This document shows positions 11,440 to 22,820 of a stretch of DNA of 64,000 nt, one piece after another (the stretch's first letter is position 1; each line of letters starts with the position of its first letter). The translations under genes were made by a program, and so were the position numbers. The stretch is from Paralithodes platypus. Lineage: Eukaryota; Arthropoda; Malacostraca; Decapoda; Lithodidae. Location of the stretch: assembly GCA_032716605.1 (NCBI GenBank), contig CM064480.1, positions 47,338,932 to 47,402,931 of the forward strand, read 5' to 3'. The notes beneath the pieces are model-generated. The model saw only the letters and a list, made by a program, of their open reading frames with translations, had not been told where the DNA came from and made no database searches.

Positions 11440-11625
11440 GCACAATATGATACTACAGTATAGTCAATTAATTATAACTAGGCCAGAACTCGTGTAAATC
11501 AAAAAGAGTTAGAGGAATCGAACATAAATATCTAACATTAAACAAGAGTCAACCGGAAAGCAGGTGTGGAAATGTACAGCCCATTTGCTCTAGCCCTTTT
11601 CGAGTTATAAGAGATCAGGGGTCAG
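11440..11625. repeat. Interspersed repeat also found at 60410-60605
   Basis: Shared words in the same order are TAGTCAATTAATTATAA / TAGTCTATTAATTATAA, AGGTGTGGAAAT, CCCATTTGCT, TAGCCC and GAGTTA. About 70-75% alike by eye. No coding capacity. Confidence 0.55.
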
Positions 11626-11905
11626 GGGTTTGGCCTAATCATGATGAATAGCATATACGTTTGGAAGTAAGTAGCAAATGCCAGTTGAGCAATATGAATC
11701 AATATGAAACAAATATGAATCAGTTATGCAAAAATGTCTCCATGCGGTAGGAGACTACTTTCGCAATGGAAAGTGGGAACATGTCCAAACCTAATGTAAT
11801 TTCCCTCATATGCGAGGACAATAGTGTTTGTTTGCCCGGAACACAAGCCTCGCCCGGGAAACAAGAACGGTGAGACCCTGTAGTGGTAGAGATCGGCCAG
11901 CCTCC

Positions 11906-13537
11906 GCCATATTGCTACCACTGGGGCCACTACACTACCCTCCACCATATTGCTGCCACTGGGGCCACTACATTACCCTCCACCATATTACTGCCACTGG
12001 GGCCACTACACTACCTTCCACCATATTGATACCACTGGAGCCACTACACTACCCTCCACCACATTGCTGCCACTGGAGCCACTACACTATCCTCCACCAT
12101 ATTGATACCACTGGGGCCACTACACTACCCTCCACCATATTGCTGCCACTGGGGCCACTACACTACCCTCCACCATATTGCTGCCACTGGGGCCACTACA
12201 CTACCCTCCACCACATTGCTGCCACTGGGGCCACTACACTACCCTCCACCATATTGATACCACTGGGGCCACTACATTACCCTCCACCATATTGCTGCCA
12301 CTGGGGCCACAACACTACCCTCCACCATATTGATAACATTGGGGCCACTACACTACCCTCTACCATATTGCTGCCACTGGAGCCACTACACTACCCTCCA
12401 CCATATTGATACCATTTGGGCCACTACACTACCCTCCACCATATTGATGCCACTGGAGCCACTACACTACCCTCCACCATATTGCTGCCACTGGGTCCAC
12501 TACACTACCCTCCGCCATATTGATACCACTGGGGCCACTACACTACCCTCCAGCATATTGATACCACTGGAGCCACTACACTACCCTCCACCATATTGCT
12601 GCCACTGGAGCCACTACATTGCCCTCCACCATATTGATACCACTGGGGCCACTACACACTACCCTCCACCATATTGCTGCCACTGGGGCCACTACACTAC
12701 CCTCCACCATATTGATGCCACTGGGGCCACTACACTACCCTCCACCATATTGATACCACTGGGGCCACTACACTACCCTCCACCATATTGCTGCCACTGG
12801 GGCCACTACACTACCCTCCACCATATTGCTGCCACTGGGGCCACTATACTATCCTCCACCATATTGATGCCATTGGGGCCACTACACTACCCTCCACCAT
12901 ATTACTGCCACTGGGGCCACTACACTACCCTCCACCATATTGATGCCACTGGGGCCACTACACTACCATCCACCATATTGATACCACTGGGGCCACTACA
13001 CTACCCTCCACCATATTGATGCCACTACACTACCCTCCACCATATTGCTGCCACTGGGTCCACTAAACTACCCTCCGCCATATTGATACCACTGGGGCCA
13101 CTACACTACCCTCCACCATATTTACACACTACCCTCCACCATATTGCTGCCACTGGGGCCACTACACTACCCTCCACCATATTGATGCCACTGGGGCCAC
13201 TACACTACCCTTCACCATATTGCTGCCACTGGGGCCACTACACTACCCTCCACCATATTGCTGCCACTGGGGCCACTACACTACCCTCCACCATATTGCT
13301 GCCACTGGGGCCACTACACTACCCTCCTCCATATTACTGCCACTGGGGCCACTAGACTACCCTCCACCATATTGATACCACTGGGGCCACTACACTACCC
13401 TCCACCAAATTGCTGCCACTGGGGCCACTACACTACCCTCCACCATATTGATGCCACTGGGGCCACTACACTACCCTCCACCATATTGATGCCACTGGGG
13501 CCACTACACTACCCTCCACCATATTGCTGCCACTGTA
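11906..13537. repeat. 38-bp minisatellite, about 43 copies
   Basis: The unit is CACCATATTGCTGCCACTGG followed by GGCCACTACACTACCCTC (38 bp). Variants swap GCTGCC for GATACC or GATGCC; a few units are truncated (near 13018 and 13120). Because 38 is not a multiple of 3, a reading frame cycles through all three phases and yields a 38-residue peptide period. The apparent frames at 11828-12409, 12330-13019, 13083-13355 and 13258-13554 are therefore artefacts. Confidence 0.97.
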
Positions 13538-13550
13538 TAGATATGATCAC

Positions 13551-13763
13551 TTAGCCCCTGCTGTACCAGCAACGTCTTCTTATTATATTATAGCTATATT
13601 TAGACGATTTGTTGCAGTTTAAGAAGGGTATACGGTAGCTAAAAGGACGAATTGAGATAGTCAGTAGTCTTTTAATTGGTAGACGTCCTTCCTAAGCTGA
13701 TTATAATTGTCGAATAGTTGCCAGAATATAATGAAAAGGACGTCGCGGTACAGAAGGGGTTAA
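13551..13763 (+). mobile_element. TTAA-type MITE, family T3 copy i
   Basis: Flanked by TTAG (13551) and TTAA (13760-13763). The ends match CCCCTTCTGTACC...ACGTC in inverted orientation. The interior has the family words AGCTATATTTAGACGATTT and GTCGAATAGTTGCCAGAA. It starts 14 bp after the 38-bp minisatellite ends. Non-coding. Confidence 0.7.
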
Positions 13764-13829
13764 GGGGGGATGGGCGTATGTATTTGTTAATTTATGTATA
13801 TTTTTGTTATTTTTGTAGTTTCCTCCCTA

Positions 13830-14128
13830 GACCTCCATCAAGCTCCCCCCCCTCCCCCCTCCCAAGACCTTCCTTTAAGATATATTTGTACATTTTTCGA
13901 TAGAATAATGTTCTGGCCTTCCTCTTAAATAATTATAGGCTTGCTATCATTCGCCAGAAAAAAAAATTACAGACAAATTACACGAAAAGTCTTAATATTG
14001 ACAAAAATTGGGGTGAAAGGTATTGAAATTGCCTCATTAATGGGCCGAACGTCTTATAATCTGAAAACTAATGGGGCTAAACATGAGGAGGAGCTAGGGG
14101 GACCAGAAAAACGACCCATCTCCCCTTA
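13830..14128 (-). mobile_element. Family F (foldback) partial copy
   Basis: It aligns with 61355-61672: CCTCCCTAGACCTCCATCAA, TTAAGAT.TATTTGT, TTTTTCGATAGAA, ATTCGCCAGAAA, CACGAAAAGTCTTA, GGGCCGAACGTCTTA, and ends CGACCCATCTCCCCTTAA. Degenerate and non-coding. Confidence 0.6.
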
Positions 14129-14297
14129 ATTGTAACGATAAGGATACACATAAACAGTGTTCTTCTGTTTATCTATTCAACTTAGAACACATAAGTGATT
14201 AAAACAATGTGTGTGTACCGCGATTGTTGTAAATAGGTTTTCAGTTTTACAGTGCAGCCTTCTTTGCACTCAAATCTGTTCATAACCATAATCAACA

Positions 14298-14630
14298 TTC
14301 GGCAATACTGATACTGGATAATATAATTTGGTACTATAAATCTAATTTCTACATGATCCAAATTGTAATGTCACCGAGTTGTTAGATACTTACAACTCAA
14401 AAATACCCATACCCATAGTAAACCGTTCGGCAATCCTGGTACAGGATAGAATAGTCTGATCTCTCTATCTAATTTTACAAGATCAAAAGTATAATCTCAC
14501 TCAGTTGTAAGATAATCACTGCTCAAATAAGCCCATGCCCATAAAATGCATTCGTCAATTATGATACAACTTACATAGTTTGTTTATTTATCTACATTCT
14601 GCGAGATTACAAATAACATATCACCAGGAG
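14298..14630. repeat. Degenerate tandem repeat, ~125-bp unit, 2-3 copies
   Basis: Two successive blocks share TTCGGCAATACTG/TTCGGCAATCCTGG, TACAnGATCnAAA, TnTCACnnAGTTGT and the tail AnACCCATACCCATA / AGCCCATGCCCATAAA. A third, weaker block starts near 14552 (TTCGTCAATTATGATAC). Confidence 0.55.
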
Positions 14631-15155
14631 CAGAGATCAGGCAGGTCCTTGCAAAAAGGAAATTATATCTCTATGAATAGCTCTTGCTAATTTTCCTCTT
14701 TAACTAACACTGAGCTAACGCCGAAACAAATACCAGTCCTGTAGAGTTATCCTGCACAAGAGTTCAAAATAAACTCTTTAGTATTAGGACGCTATTTTCA
14801 GTTTTGTTCAGGCTATTTACTGTATATTGAAGGCCTTATAAGAATAACAGAGGCAAAGTATATTTTGATTAACGCTCTGACTTTTAAAATTGAATTAAAT
14901 TGTCTATTGATATCCAGAATAAAAGGCTGAAACACGTATTCAAATTCTGGAGGAGGTAAACATTACGGGACCAAAATGGTGGCCACAGACAAAGCTGACC
15001 AATCTCCCTCACTGCACGGTCTCCACAGAACAGGGAATAGAGGAAGGAGGGGATGCGTGGATGAGGCAATTAGGAGACACAGGGCTTTTGTGTTGGGGAA
15101 GAAAGGAAGGCAAATAAGACTTCGGGAATAGCACGGCCCACCATCACTAACAGAG
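14631..15155. other. Unassigned intergenic sequence
   Basis: No supported gene. The 61-codon minus frame at 14884-15069 has no recognisable domain. Confidence 0.45.
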
Positions 15156-15159
15156 CCGG

Positions 15160-16330
15160 ATAAAACTATAAGCTCCCTCCTATATACAGTCCCAGTCTAA
15201 TTAGGGCAAGAAACAAGGGTTCTTATTATGAAGACAGAAAGATTCCAGTGCATTTTCATTTAGACCAATAATAGATAATTTTTTGTTTTCGATAACTATG
15301 TTTCTGCATCACTGATCTGATAGTTTCAGTGAGAATGTTGCCACCTATGATAATATGCCTTCAGTATAGTTGCTGAAAAAAAATATAGAAATGTTGCAGA
15401 CAAAATATTTACTATAAATTGACGATAAATTGACGATGGAAGCCCTCGTGTAATACCCTGATAACAAAAAACTAAGCTCCCTCTTACAGTGTGTGTCTAA
15501 TTAGGGCAAAAATGCATTGGTTCTTATAATGAATACAAGGATAATTTACCTACAATCTTCATTTCTTTAATCTGGCGAGAAATTGAGTCATCTCCGTTTT
15601 AATTAGTTAGTTAATACAATAGTTTTATAGCGAATATGGTGTTAATTGTGAAAACCTGTCATAAATAAGATGCAGACCCCTAGCAGTTTCTTATATTCCC
15701 ATTAACTAGCAAAATTCACCTGCCAATAGAGTAAACTTTTCGCCAAGTAAAAAAAAATAAATAAATACAACTAATTTAAAATTAATATCATATATTATCG
15801 CTCATATTACACTACCACTTCTTACCGCAGTCTTAGATTCTGAAAATTAGCATACTCCTATAAGAATGTTGTCACCTATCATTATCTACCTTCAGTCTAG
15901 TTGCTGATACCAAGTTATACATTCCATAAATGTTGTCAGACAATTTTGATCATAGTGACTTGACGGTATAATTTCCCGCGCGCTGTAAAAGTAATCTACC
16001 TCCTTTATAATCCGATTCTAATTAGGGCAAGATTCAATGTTTTTCATAATAAATACAAAACAAATTCACTTGACATTTGTTTTCCTTAGCACAGATCTGA
16101 CAGCTTCTGATATGAGTTCTTAGGAGAGATTTTTTGTTTCTATCTATAACAATCTACCTTCAGTCTATTTGCCGATAAAACACATCCTAGTATTATTGCC
16201 GGATTTTTTTTTTTTTTTTTAGAAAATTGGCGAAAAATAATTGCGTGCAATACCCTCTCCACCTAGCGCTGCACAACTAATCTCTCTCCTCTACAGTCCA
16301 AGTTTAATTATGACAAGATTCAATGGTTCT
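15160..16330. repeat. Diverged long tandem repeat, ~300-bp unit, about 4 units
   Basis: The anchor CTAATTAGGGCAA recurs near 15198, 15498 and 16019 and, decayed, near 16305 (TTTAATTATGACAA). Spacings are about 300, 520 and 287 bp, so one unit may carry an insertion. Each unit repeats the order: AAGCTCCCTC-like run, TCTAATTAGGGCAA, TTCTTATnATGAAnAC, ACCTTCAGTCTAGTTGCTGA, and TTGACG followed by AATACCCT. Non-coding. Confidence 0.6.
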
Positions 16331-16335
16331 CTTAA

Positions 16336-17425
16336 CCCGACGAGCGCGCGCAGGGTGTAGTGAACACCACAGTTCTGGGCGGCAATATTAAGCTCCATTC
16401 CTGCCTATAATCGGCATTTTACGATAATATAGTTATTACTTATTCATATACGCCTATTTTACCTTTAATATGAAGATAGTAACCTGTAACAACAATAAAA
16501 CCAGTGAGAATATCATTTGGATGGTCAAAATCGCGAATTGTTAGCGAGCGGTTCATTCATCAATTGTGAGCCAGCCGGCCTCACACCCTTCTCTCTCGAG
16601 GGTTGAAGCAGTACTGAGCTACTCCCTCACACTCTCCCAGTCTCTACCTTATGTAACACACACATTGACCACAGCCTAGGATCAGTTTGACGATGTTTAC
16701 ACGAAAATATACCAATGAATAAGGGAATAACAGGGAAAATAGGTGATAATTGAAGGGGGGGGGGAGGGAAAAAGGAAGGGATGTGGAGGAGTGATATGAG
16801 GTATGGAGAAAAACAAAAAAAATTAAGTGCTACTGGGGCCTTTTAACCCTTGTTTAGCAGGACCCGACTTAAGTTGACCTAGAGAACCAAGGACTAAGTG
16901 GCGGGGCCCGACTTAAGTCTGTGTGCAATTTTTGAGCAATAATGGCTCTGAGAGAGAGACGAGCGATGGGAGGAGCGTAGGTCGGCTCATGACCTCTCGG
17001 CACCGCTCGGCACAGGTCCCGCGTGACTACTGACGTTCCCTCCACACACATCCACACTCACTGCCTCGCTACACAGGGAATTATGTAAGAATATTACCGT
17101 ATTTTAGGGATTTTGCACTCGTCTTGCACGATCGTTGCAAGAGAACGCGTGGTCGTAGAAGGATGGTTCTGGTGTCATTGGAAAGCTCAATTATCGCCCT
17201 TTCAGGGATACATAATTGTATTACGCTTTGGCTCTTGTTTATGCATGAAAAAGAGCACGGAAACAAGGTCGTTTAGGGTAAAACCACCCGCTTGCCAGGT
17301 AGTTGAAGTTACCGACCTAGCCGCTTGTGGAGTGTTAAAAGTTTTTTTAGGCCTTACCTCTTAAGAGGGTCCTCGCCCTTGCCCACCAAAACCTCTTAAG
17401 AGTGTTCTCGCCGTTCCCGGGTTAA
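16336..17425 (+). mobile_element. TTAA-type element, family T4 copy b (split by family T1)
   Basis: Left end TTAACCCGACGAGCGCGCGC; right end CGTTCCCGGGTTAA at about 17412-17425. It aligns with copy c at 1302-2169 on either side of the T1 insertion. The subterminal pair is CCTCTTAAGAG at 17357-17367 and again at 17392-17402, 35 bp apart. It lacks the T2 insertion present in copy c, so it supplies that empty site. Confidence 0.7.
16847..17334 (-). mobile_element. TTAA-type MITE, family T1 copy 2, nested in family T4
   Basis: Exact TTAA on both sides (16843-16846 and 17335-17338). The empty site is preserved in the T4 copy at 1302-2169: GGGTCTTTTAAAAGGC on its minus strand against GGGCCTTTTAA ... 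TTAAAAGTTT here. The subterminal pair is CCCGACTTAAGT at 16863-16874 and 16907-16918, 44 bp apart. Internal frames are shadows. Confidence 0.85.
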
Positions 17426-17439
17426 GGGGGGTCACCGGC

Positions 17440-17645
17440 TTTTTTTATCTTTCTCTCCTTCTCTCTCTTTCCCTGGCTTGTATCCATTCGGCCCCATTCA
17501 GCCAACTGTTTTAAGACGTTTATCCCCATCCAGGTGTCGATTTCTTCCTGGCGAGCGACAACGAGCCAGCATTGTATGGAGAAATACGGCTTCGCCGGAG
17601 AAATTTTTCTATTGAAAAATGTACAAATTTAGCTTCCTGTCAAAA
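17440..17645 (+). mobile_element. Family F (foldback) single-arm copy
   Basis: It follows the arm order of 9842-9965: CT-rich run, GGCTTGTATCCATTCGG, ACTGTTTTAAGACGTTTATC, CCAGGTGTCGAT, TTCCTGGCGAGCGACAACGA, then GGCTTCGCCGG and TTGAAAAATGTACAAATTT. Confidence 0.65.
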
Positions 17646-18031
17646 CAAAAATGTATATATGCTGGCTCGCACAAGCATATATGATTGCAATTCTTATGCT
17701 CGCTCAGGTACACATTAGCATACAATATTCTCATATATTTTTTGTAAGGTGTTTTAGAGCTATAAATTAAATCGATACATATAGCTAATCGTATGAGGAA
17801 GATAATAAAACAAACGTTTGTTATGTCTATGCCTTTCTGCAAAGTTCAATTTATTTTTTGTTTTCACTCCCTGTAATCGGTTAGCATACCCAGGCACCTT
17901 CCGATTCCACTCCTAGGTGTTTCTCTGGTTATGGCTCTAGGCTACAACTCTTCTCATCAAAAGTAGTCCATGGGCCAGCGTGAAACTCGGAAGCATCAAA
18001 GCTGCTTTTTAGCTACAAATATATTCTACTA

Positions 18032-18248
18032 TACTCTGTTTCTTTTCAACTGACGGTTAATTGCAAAGTTCCCATCAAGATTTCTTAGTTATTTTGAAAA
18101 TTGTGTAGTGACAACTGTTGCTAATTATAATTAATACCTAGTCTTGATATGATGCAGAGACATAGTAGTTGCATATTCTTCCATTAAGTATCGACAAAAA
18201 TAGCTGGTAAGGGATTCAATATACCGTCAGTTGAAAAGAAACAAAGTA
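18032..18248. mobile_element. Tc1/mariner-type MITE with TA flanks
   Basis: The two ends read inward are CTCTGTTTCTTTTCAACTGA and CTTTGTTTCTTTTCAACTGA, both continuing CGGT; one mismatch in 24. Each is flanked by TA. Length is about 217 bp with an AT-rich, non-coding interior. TA duplication and these ends fit the Tc1/mariner superfamily by established knowledge; no transposase is present. Confidence 0.8.
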
Positions 18249-18309
18249 TATAGTAACTAGACACTATTCTTATTGTTGTGAAGATGTAATTTCGATATAT
18301 TTTTTTGTT

Positions 18310-19490
18310 TTCCTATGTGAATGAGGGAGAAAAAAAGACAACTGCCTGCAGCGAGTGTCTCCCCCAGAGTTGAAAGAGTGACAGGGACAAAATCAAGGGA
18401 CGTTCGAGCTAAAATGCCTGGACACACAGAGTTTAAAGCAATTTAAGTCATAGGAAGAGGGAAAGACTGATTCTGGGAGAGAGTTCCATAACTCTGCTGT
18501 AGAATAGAAGAAAGACAGAATAACGATTCACTCTTGGGTTGGAGAGTTGCGCAGAGTAGGGGAGGGATTGTGTTGCAAGACGGGTACTACGTACCCTACA
18601 TAGAGGAGGTGGTAAACACCGGGAGAACTCTGAGGAACACTGATTATTGAAGTAGCGATAGAATAGCGTGAGAGATGCAACACTGCGGCAAAGAGATAGA
18701 GATTGTAGAGAGTTGGTGAGTGAACGGGAGTTAATGATACGAAAGGCTTTCCTTTCTACTTTGTCTAGGAGTGCGGTGTGAGAGGATCCTCCCCACACAT
18801 GTGAAAAATACTAAATACAAAGATGCACTGTGCCCCTGTACAGAGCAAGAAGCTGTGCAGTAGTAAAGAACCCCTTGAGGAGGTTAAGCACACCCAGCTT
18901 CTGGGAGGCTGCCTTAGCAAGACTGGTAATATGGTCCTTCCAAGTGAGAGTAGAAGAAAAAGAGACACCGAGAATATTGAGAGAAGATGAAGGATTGATT
19001 TTTGTATTGTTGAAGTGTAAGGGATAGTCCTCTGGAAGTTCCCGACGGGTAGTAAGATGGAGAAATTGTATGTTGGAAGCATTATTAAAAGCAACAAGGT
19101 TTTCTCTGCCCCAATTGGAAATGGTAGTTAGATCAGAAGATACTTGTTGTATGGCTTCATTATGTTTGTTATTGAGGGATTGCTGGCTGGGGCATTCTGG
19201 AAAAGTAATTGAGTAATGTAAGGTAGAGTCGTCTAGTCTACGTATGAATGGATGGGACTGAAGGTACAGCTGAGAAGATCATTTATGAAAATTAGAAAGA
19301 GAATGGGAGATAGGACAGAGCCCTGAGGAACATCGGAGTTAATAGGATGAGGAAAGTTAGCGGTGGCCGTCCACAACTGCAGCTATGGAACAGTTGGAAA
19401 GGAAATTAGAGACAAGGCACATATGGAGGGATAGAAACCGAAAGAGGTTAGTTTAGAAATTAAAGAATTCCCATTTAACTTAATTGATAG
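18310..19490 (-). pseudogene. Second jockey-like LINE family: RT C-terminal half and 3' UTR
   Basis: Reading the minus strand from about 19480: LLSKLTSFGFYPS, AAVVDGH, INSDVPQGSVLSPILFLIFI (motif B), HSYVD at the catalytic box, NWGRENLVAFN, LGVSFSSTLTWKDHI, HVWGGSSHTALLDKVERKAF and SVASLTLFYRYFNNQC. The catalytic box is broken: TAGAC is tandemly duplicated there (around 19236), adding a stop and a frameshift. This family is distinct from but related to the one at 33046-35806. The 5' half is missing, and the 3' end near 18310 is estimated. Confidence 0.8.
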
Positions 19491-19759
19491 CCGTCTCTTG
19501 GAGTTTATTCTGTAGGTTTGACCCCTATAAGTGGTACCAAAACGTTTTATTTCAAGATCTGACCCATCCCCTAAAGTAGCCCTACACATGATTGGTGCAG
19601 TTGCTTGAGCGACGCTATATCAGAGGACTTCATTTAGGTCTCATGCACTCGGGATTGTCATGCTTCCCATCATAACAACCGTGTGAGAACAACAGCATTG
19701 ATAATACTTAGAAGAGGTCCAAAATCTGCTGGTTCGTAGCTCATCATTTAATTTATGAA

Positions 19760-19860
19760 TCAATCAATTACTCGATCAGTCAAGCGATTAGTGTACCAAT
19801 CAAACAATCAATCAATCAAACAGCTAGTCAGTCAACCAAACAATCAATCAATTTAGCTTT
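19760..19860. repeat. Degenerate (AATC)n microsatellite
   Basis: Repeated AATCAATCAA and GTCAGTCAA-type words flank the 61-bp minisatellite on its left side. Confidence 0.7.
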
Positions 19861-19917
19861 TCCATTGGCATTGAGTATACTTTCAGCCCACTTACGCGAA
19901 TGACGTAAAAGGAGATA

Positions 19918-20893
19918 AATACGGTAGGTGAAGTATATGCGAGGAATAGAAACTGGTTGTGGTGCGCCATAAAGGAGATATAGGGTAGGTGAAGTATATG
20001 CGAGGAATAGAAACTGGTTGTGGTGTGCCATAAAGGAGATATAGGGTAGGTGAAGTATATGCGAGGAATAGAAACTGGTTGTGGTGCGCCATAAAGGAGA
20101 TATACGGTAGGTGAAGTATATGCGAGGAATAGAAACTGGTTGTGGTGCGCCATAAAGGAGATATACGGTAGGTGAAGTATATGCGAGGAATAGAAACTGG
20201 TTGTGGTGCGCCATAAAGGAGATATAGGGTAGGTGAAGTATATGCGAGAAATAGAAACTGGTTGTGGTGCGCCATAAAGGAGATATAGGGTAGGTGAAGT
20301 ATATGCGAGGAATAGAAACTGGTTGTGGTGCGCCATAAAGGAGATATACGGTAGGTGAAGTATATGCGAGGAATAGAAACTGGTTGTGGTGCGCCATAAA
20401 GGAGATATACGGTAGGTGAAGTATATGCGAGGAATAGAAACTGGTTGTGGTGTGCCATAAAGGAGATATAGGGTAGGTGAAGTATATGCGAGGAATAGAA
20501 ACTGGTTGTGGTGCGCCATAAAGGAGATATACGGTAGGTGAAGTATATGCGAGGAATAGAAACTGGTTGTGGTGCGCCATAAAGGAGATATAGGGTAGGT
20601 GAAGTATATGCGAGGAATAGAAACTGGTTGTGGTGCGCCATAAAGGAGATATACGGTAGGTGAAGTATATGCGAGGAATAGAAACTGGTTGTGGTGCGCC
20701 ATAAAGGAGATAATTATACGGTAGGTGAAGTATATGCGAGGAATAGAAACTGGTTGTGGTGCGCCATAAAGGAGATATAGGGTAGGTGAAGTATATGCGA
20801 GGAATAGAAACTGGTTGTGGTGCGCCATAAAGGAGATATAGGGTAGGTGAAGTATATGCGAGGAATAGAAACTGGTTGTGGTGCGCCATAAAA
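19918..20893. repeat. 61-bp minisatellite, about 16 copies
   Basis: Unit (61 bp): GGTAGGTGAAGTATATGCGA, then GGAATAGAAACTGGTTGTGG, then TGCGCCATAAAGGAGATATA plus one C or G. Copies are almost identical; one has an extra AATT (near 20711). The unit has no stop codon in any minus-strand frame and is 1 mod 3 in length, so all three minus frames stay open (frames of 380, 358 and 249 codons). These are not genes. Confidence 0.97.
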
Positions 20894-21374
20894 GTCCGGC
20901 ACCGGCCACCCGAACACTGGCCATTCTGGCACTGGGGAAGTAAAGCTGGCGATGTGGCCCACTTCACCACCTGGCCATACCACCACCTGCACTAAGATCC
21001 TGGTATGAGAGAGATCGGCCACCTTTTTCCATTCCTTAGGTGCCTTAAAACCAGTGCCACACGATCGATTGTTCCAGCAATTATTGATGAGCAAAATGTT
21101 CTCGAAATATTTGGAGGATCTTTTGCATTAGAATCGGAAACTAGACTGAAGGTAGATTATGTTAGATAGCTGAATTCTGGTATGACTTAATTATTGAAGT
21201 TGCCAGAACATAATTGCCCACAAAAATTGACGGAAAAAGCGCTTCTGTAACATCGCCTTAATTATCAAACAAAGGGCTATAATTTTAGACAAGATAAGAT
21301 AAAATCACATTTATTGAGCTATGCATATATAATATTATATACATGTCAAATTTAATACAATGGCTGACCTTCTG

Positions 21375-21760
21375 AGAGTTTGTTGTTGTTGTTGCTTTTC
21401 CCCAGGCTGTCTGACCGAGCAGCCCCAAGCCCCAAGCAAGGCCAAGGACATAACCAAGCGCCCCCACAATACCCTCCCTGCTTACCACTAATAATGCCCA
21501 GGTGACCGAAGCCACTCCAAGGCGGGGAGCTGAGTAGGGTGCGGAAACGCTCCTCAGCAATTATGAAGAAAAAGTTGAGGGGCAAACGAAAAATGTCATG
21601 CTTTGGCTCCCAATCTGTAGGAAGGTCAATCTATGGAAGAGACGCCGTTACGGCCACTTGAGATCTAGAAAAATTATAAGTAAAAGGAACAGTCAGAGTA
21701 AGCTATGAGTATGGCAGAGATCGCTCAACTCTCACTCTGATAGACCTGCCCATCACCACC
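21375..21760 (-). repeat. Interspersed repeat with a (GTT)n edge, copy 2
   Basis: Homologous to 5213-5640 over nearly its whole length; it lacks the internal duplication of that copy and adds a short unique stretch (ACGCCGTTACGGC near 21643). Confidence 0.7.
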
Positions 21761-21925
21761 CTTCTGTGGTAATATTGTATATTTCTTATGAAGGCACGTT
21801 GAAAATGTAAACATAGAATTAAGATATTCTGTCGTTTAAATCAAATATACAATAATTTTGATCATGTGGCATTTACAACCCCTTCTTCACCCCTCAAAAA
21901 ATGAAAAAAAAAAAAAATAATCTAT

Positions 21926-22820
21926 CTATTGCCTGATGCTGTGATCCCCGAAGGGGTGGCCACGAACGAACCGCCCCCATGCACCTCTGTCCCCAGTCAG
22001 TCGACGCCCCTCCTCCCAACCAGCACCGGCTTCATTCATATACTTCCTCACTCCATCCTTCCACCTATCCTTCGGTCTACCTCTCCCTCTCTGTCCTTCC
22101 ACCTCCCTCTCGTACACCCTCTTAGTCATTCTCTCGCTTCCCATACGTTCCATATGGTCGAACCATCTCAAGTTGTTCCTTTTTACACTTTCTAGCACAT
22201 CTACTTCCACACCACACCTCCTTCTTACTTCCTCATTCGTCTGTCTATCCCTCCATGTAAGTCCGCGCACGCACTTCTCAAGTAACTCACTTCCACCGCT
22301 CCCACTCTTGGTCTGAGTCTCTTCCCGAACGTCCATGCTTCGCTTCGGTAAGCTTCGGTAAGTTAGTGTTGGGATTACCACACTGTCATGCATGAACTTC
22401 TTCACTTCCATACTGACCACTCTATTTCTTGTTACTGCTTTCAACGTTCCTACAACCCTCTTCCCCTGTTGTACCCTCTCCCGCACTTCTTCATCCATAG
22501 TCCCATCTTTACTCAACACACTGCCCAGATACTTAAAAGAGCTGACGATCTCCATAGCCTGACCGTTCAACTTCACCTCACACTCTCTGACTTCACCCCT
22601 TTCGAAGACCATAACCTTGCTCTTCCTCGCATTTACCTTCAAATTCTGTTTTTCGCACACTGTTCCAAACTCATTTACCAGACCTTGCAACTCCCATTCA
22701 TTATCGCTCATTAAAACTGTATCATCCGCAAACAGCAGTATAGGCAGCTTCCACTCATTTCCCTTCCTTTTCAGCGATACACCAACATCCACTGCTCTTC
22801 CTAGTATTTCTTTCATTACT
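21926..22820 (-). pseudogene. RTE-type LINE, RT C-terminal half (3' part, split by an insertion)
   Basis: The minus-strand frame reads VMKEILGRAVDVGVSLKRKG, LPILLFADDTVLMSDNEWEL (motif C, catalytic FADD), LKVNARKSKVMVF, VSSFKYLGSVLSKDGTMDEE, then LTWRDRQTNEEVRRRCG and LRWFDHMERM. This is the typical RT end of RTE-like elements. The last codons run to about 21926, followed by a poly-A-like run (T-strand at 21904-21918). The coding sequence resumes on the far side of the LINE at 22821-25217. The first ~38 codons of the open frame belong to that inserted LINE and were excluded. Confidence 0.85.

Noticed and set aside
11906..13537. CRISPR-like array of regularly spaced repeats
   Set aside because: Units are directly contiguous with no unique spacers, and the surroundings are eukaryotic; it is a minisatellite.
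11828..13554. Proline/histidine-rich plus-strand frames
   Set aside because: They translate the 38-bp minisatellite.
19828..20970. Three overlapping minus-strand frames of 249-380 codons
   Set aside because: All three phases of the same 61-bp minisatellite are open; no independent coding signal.
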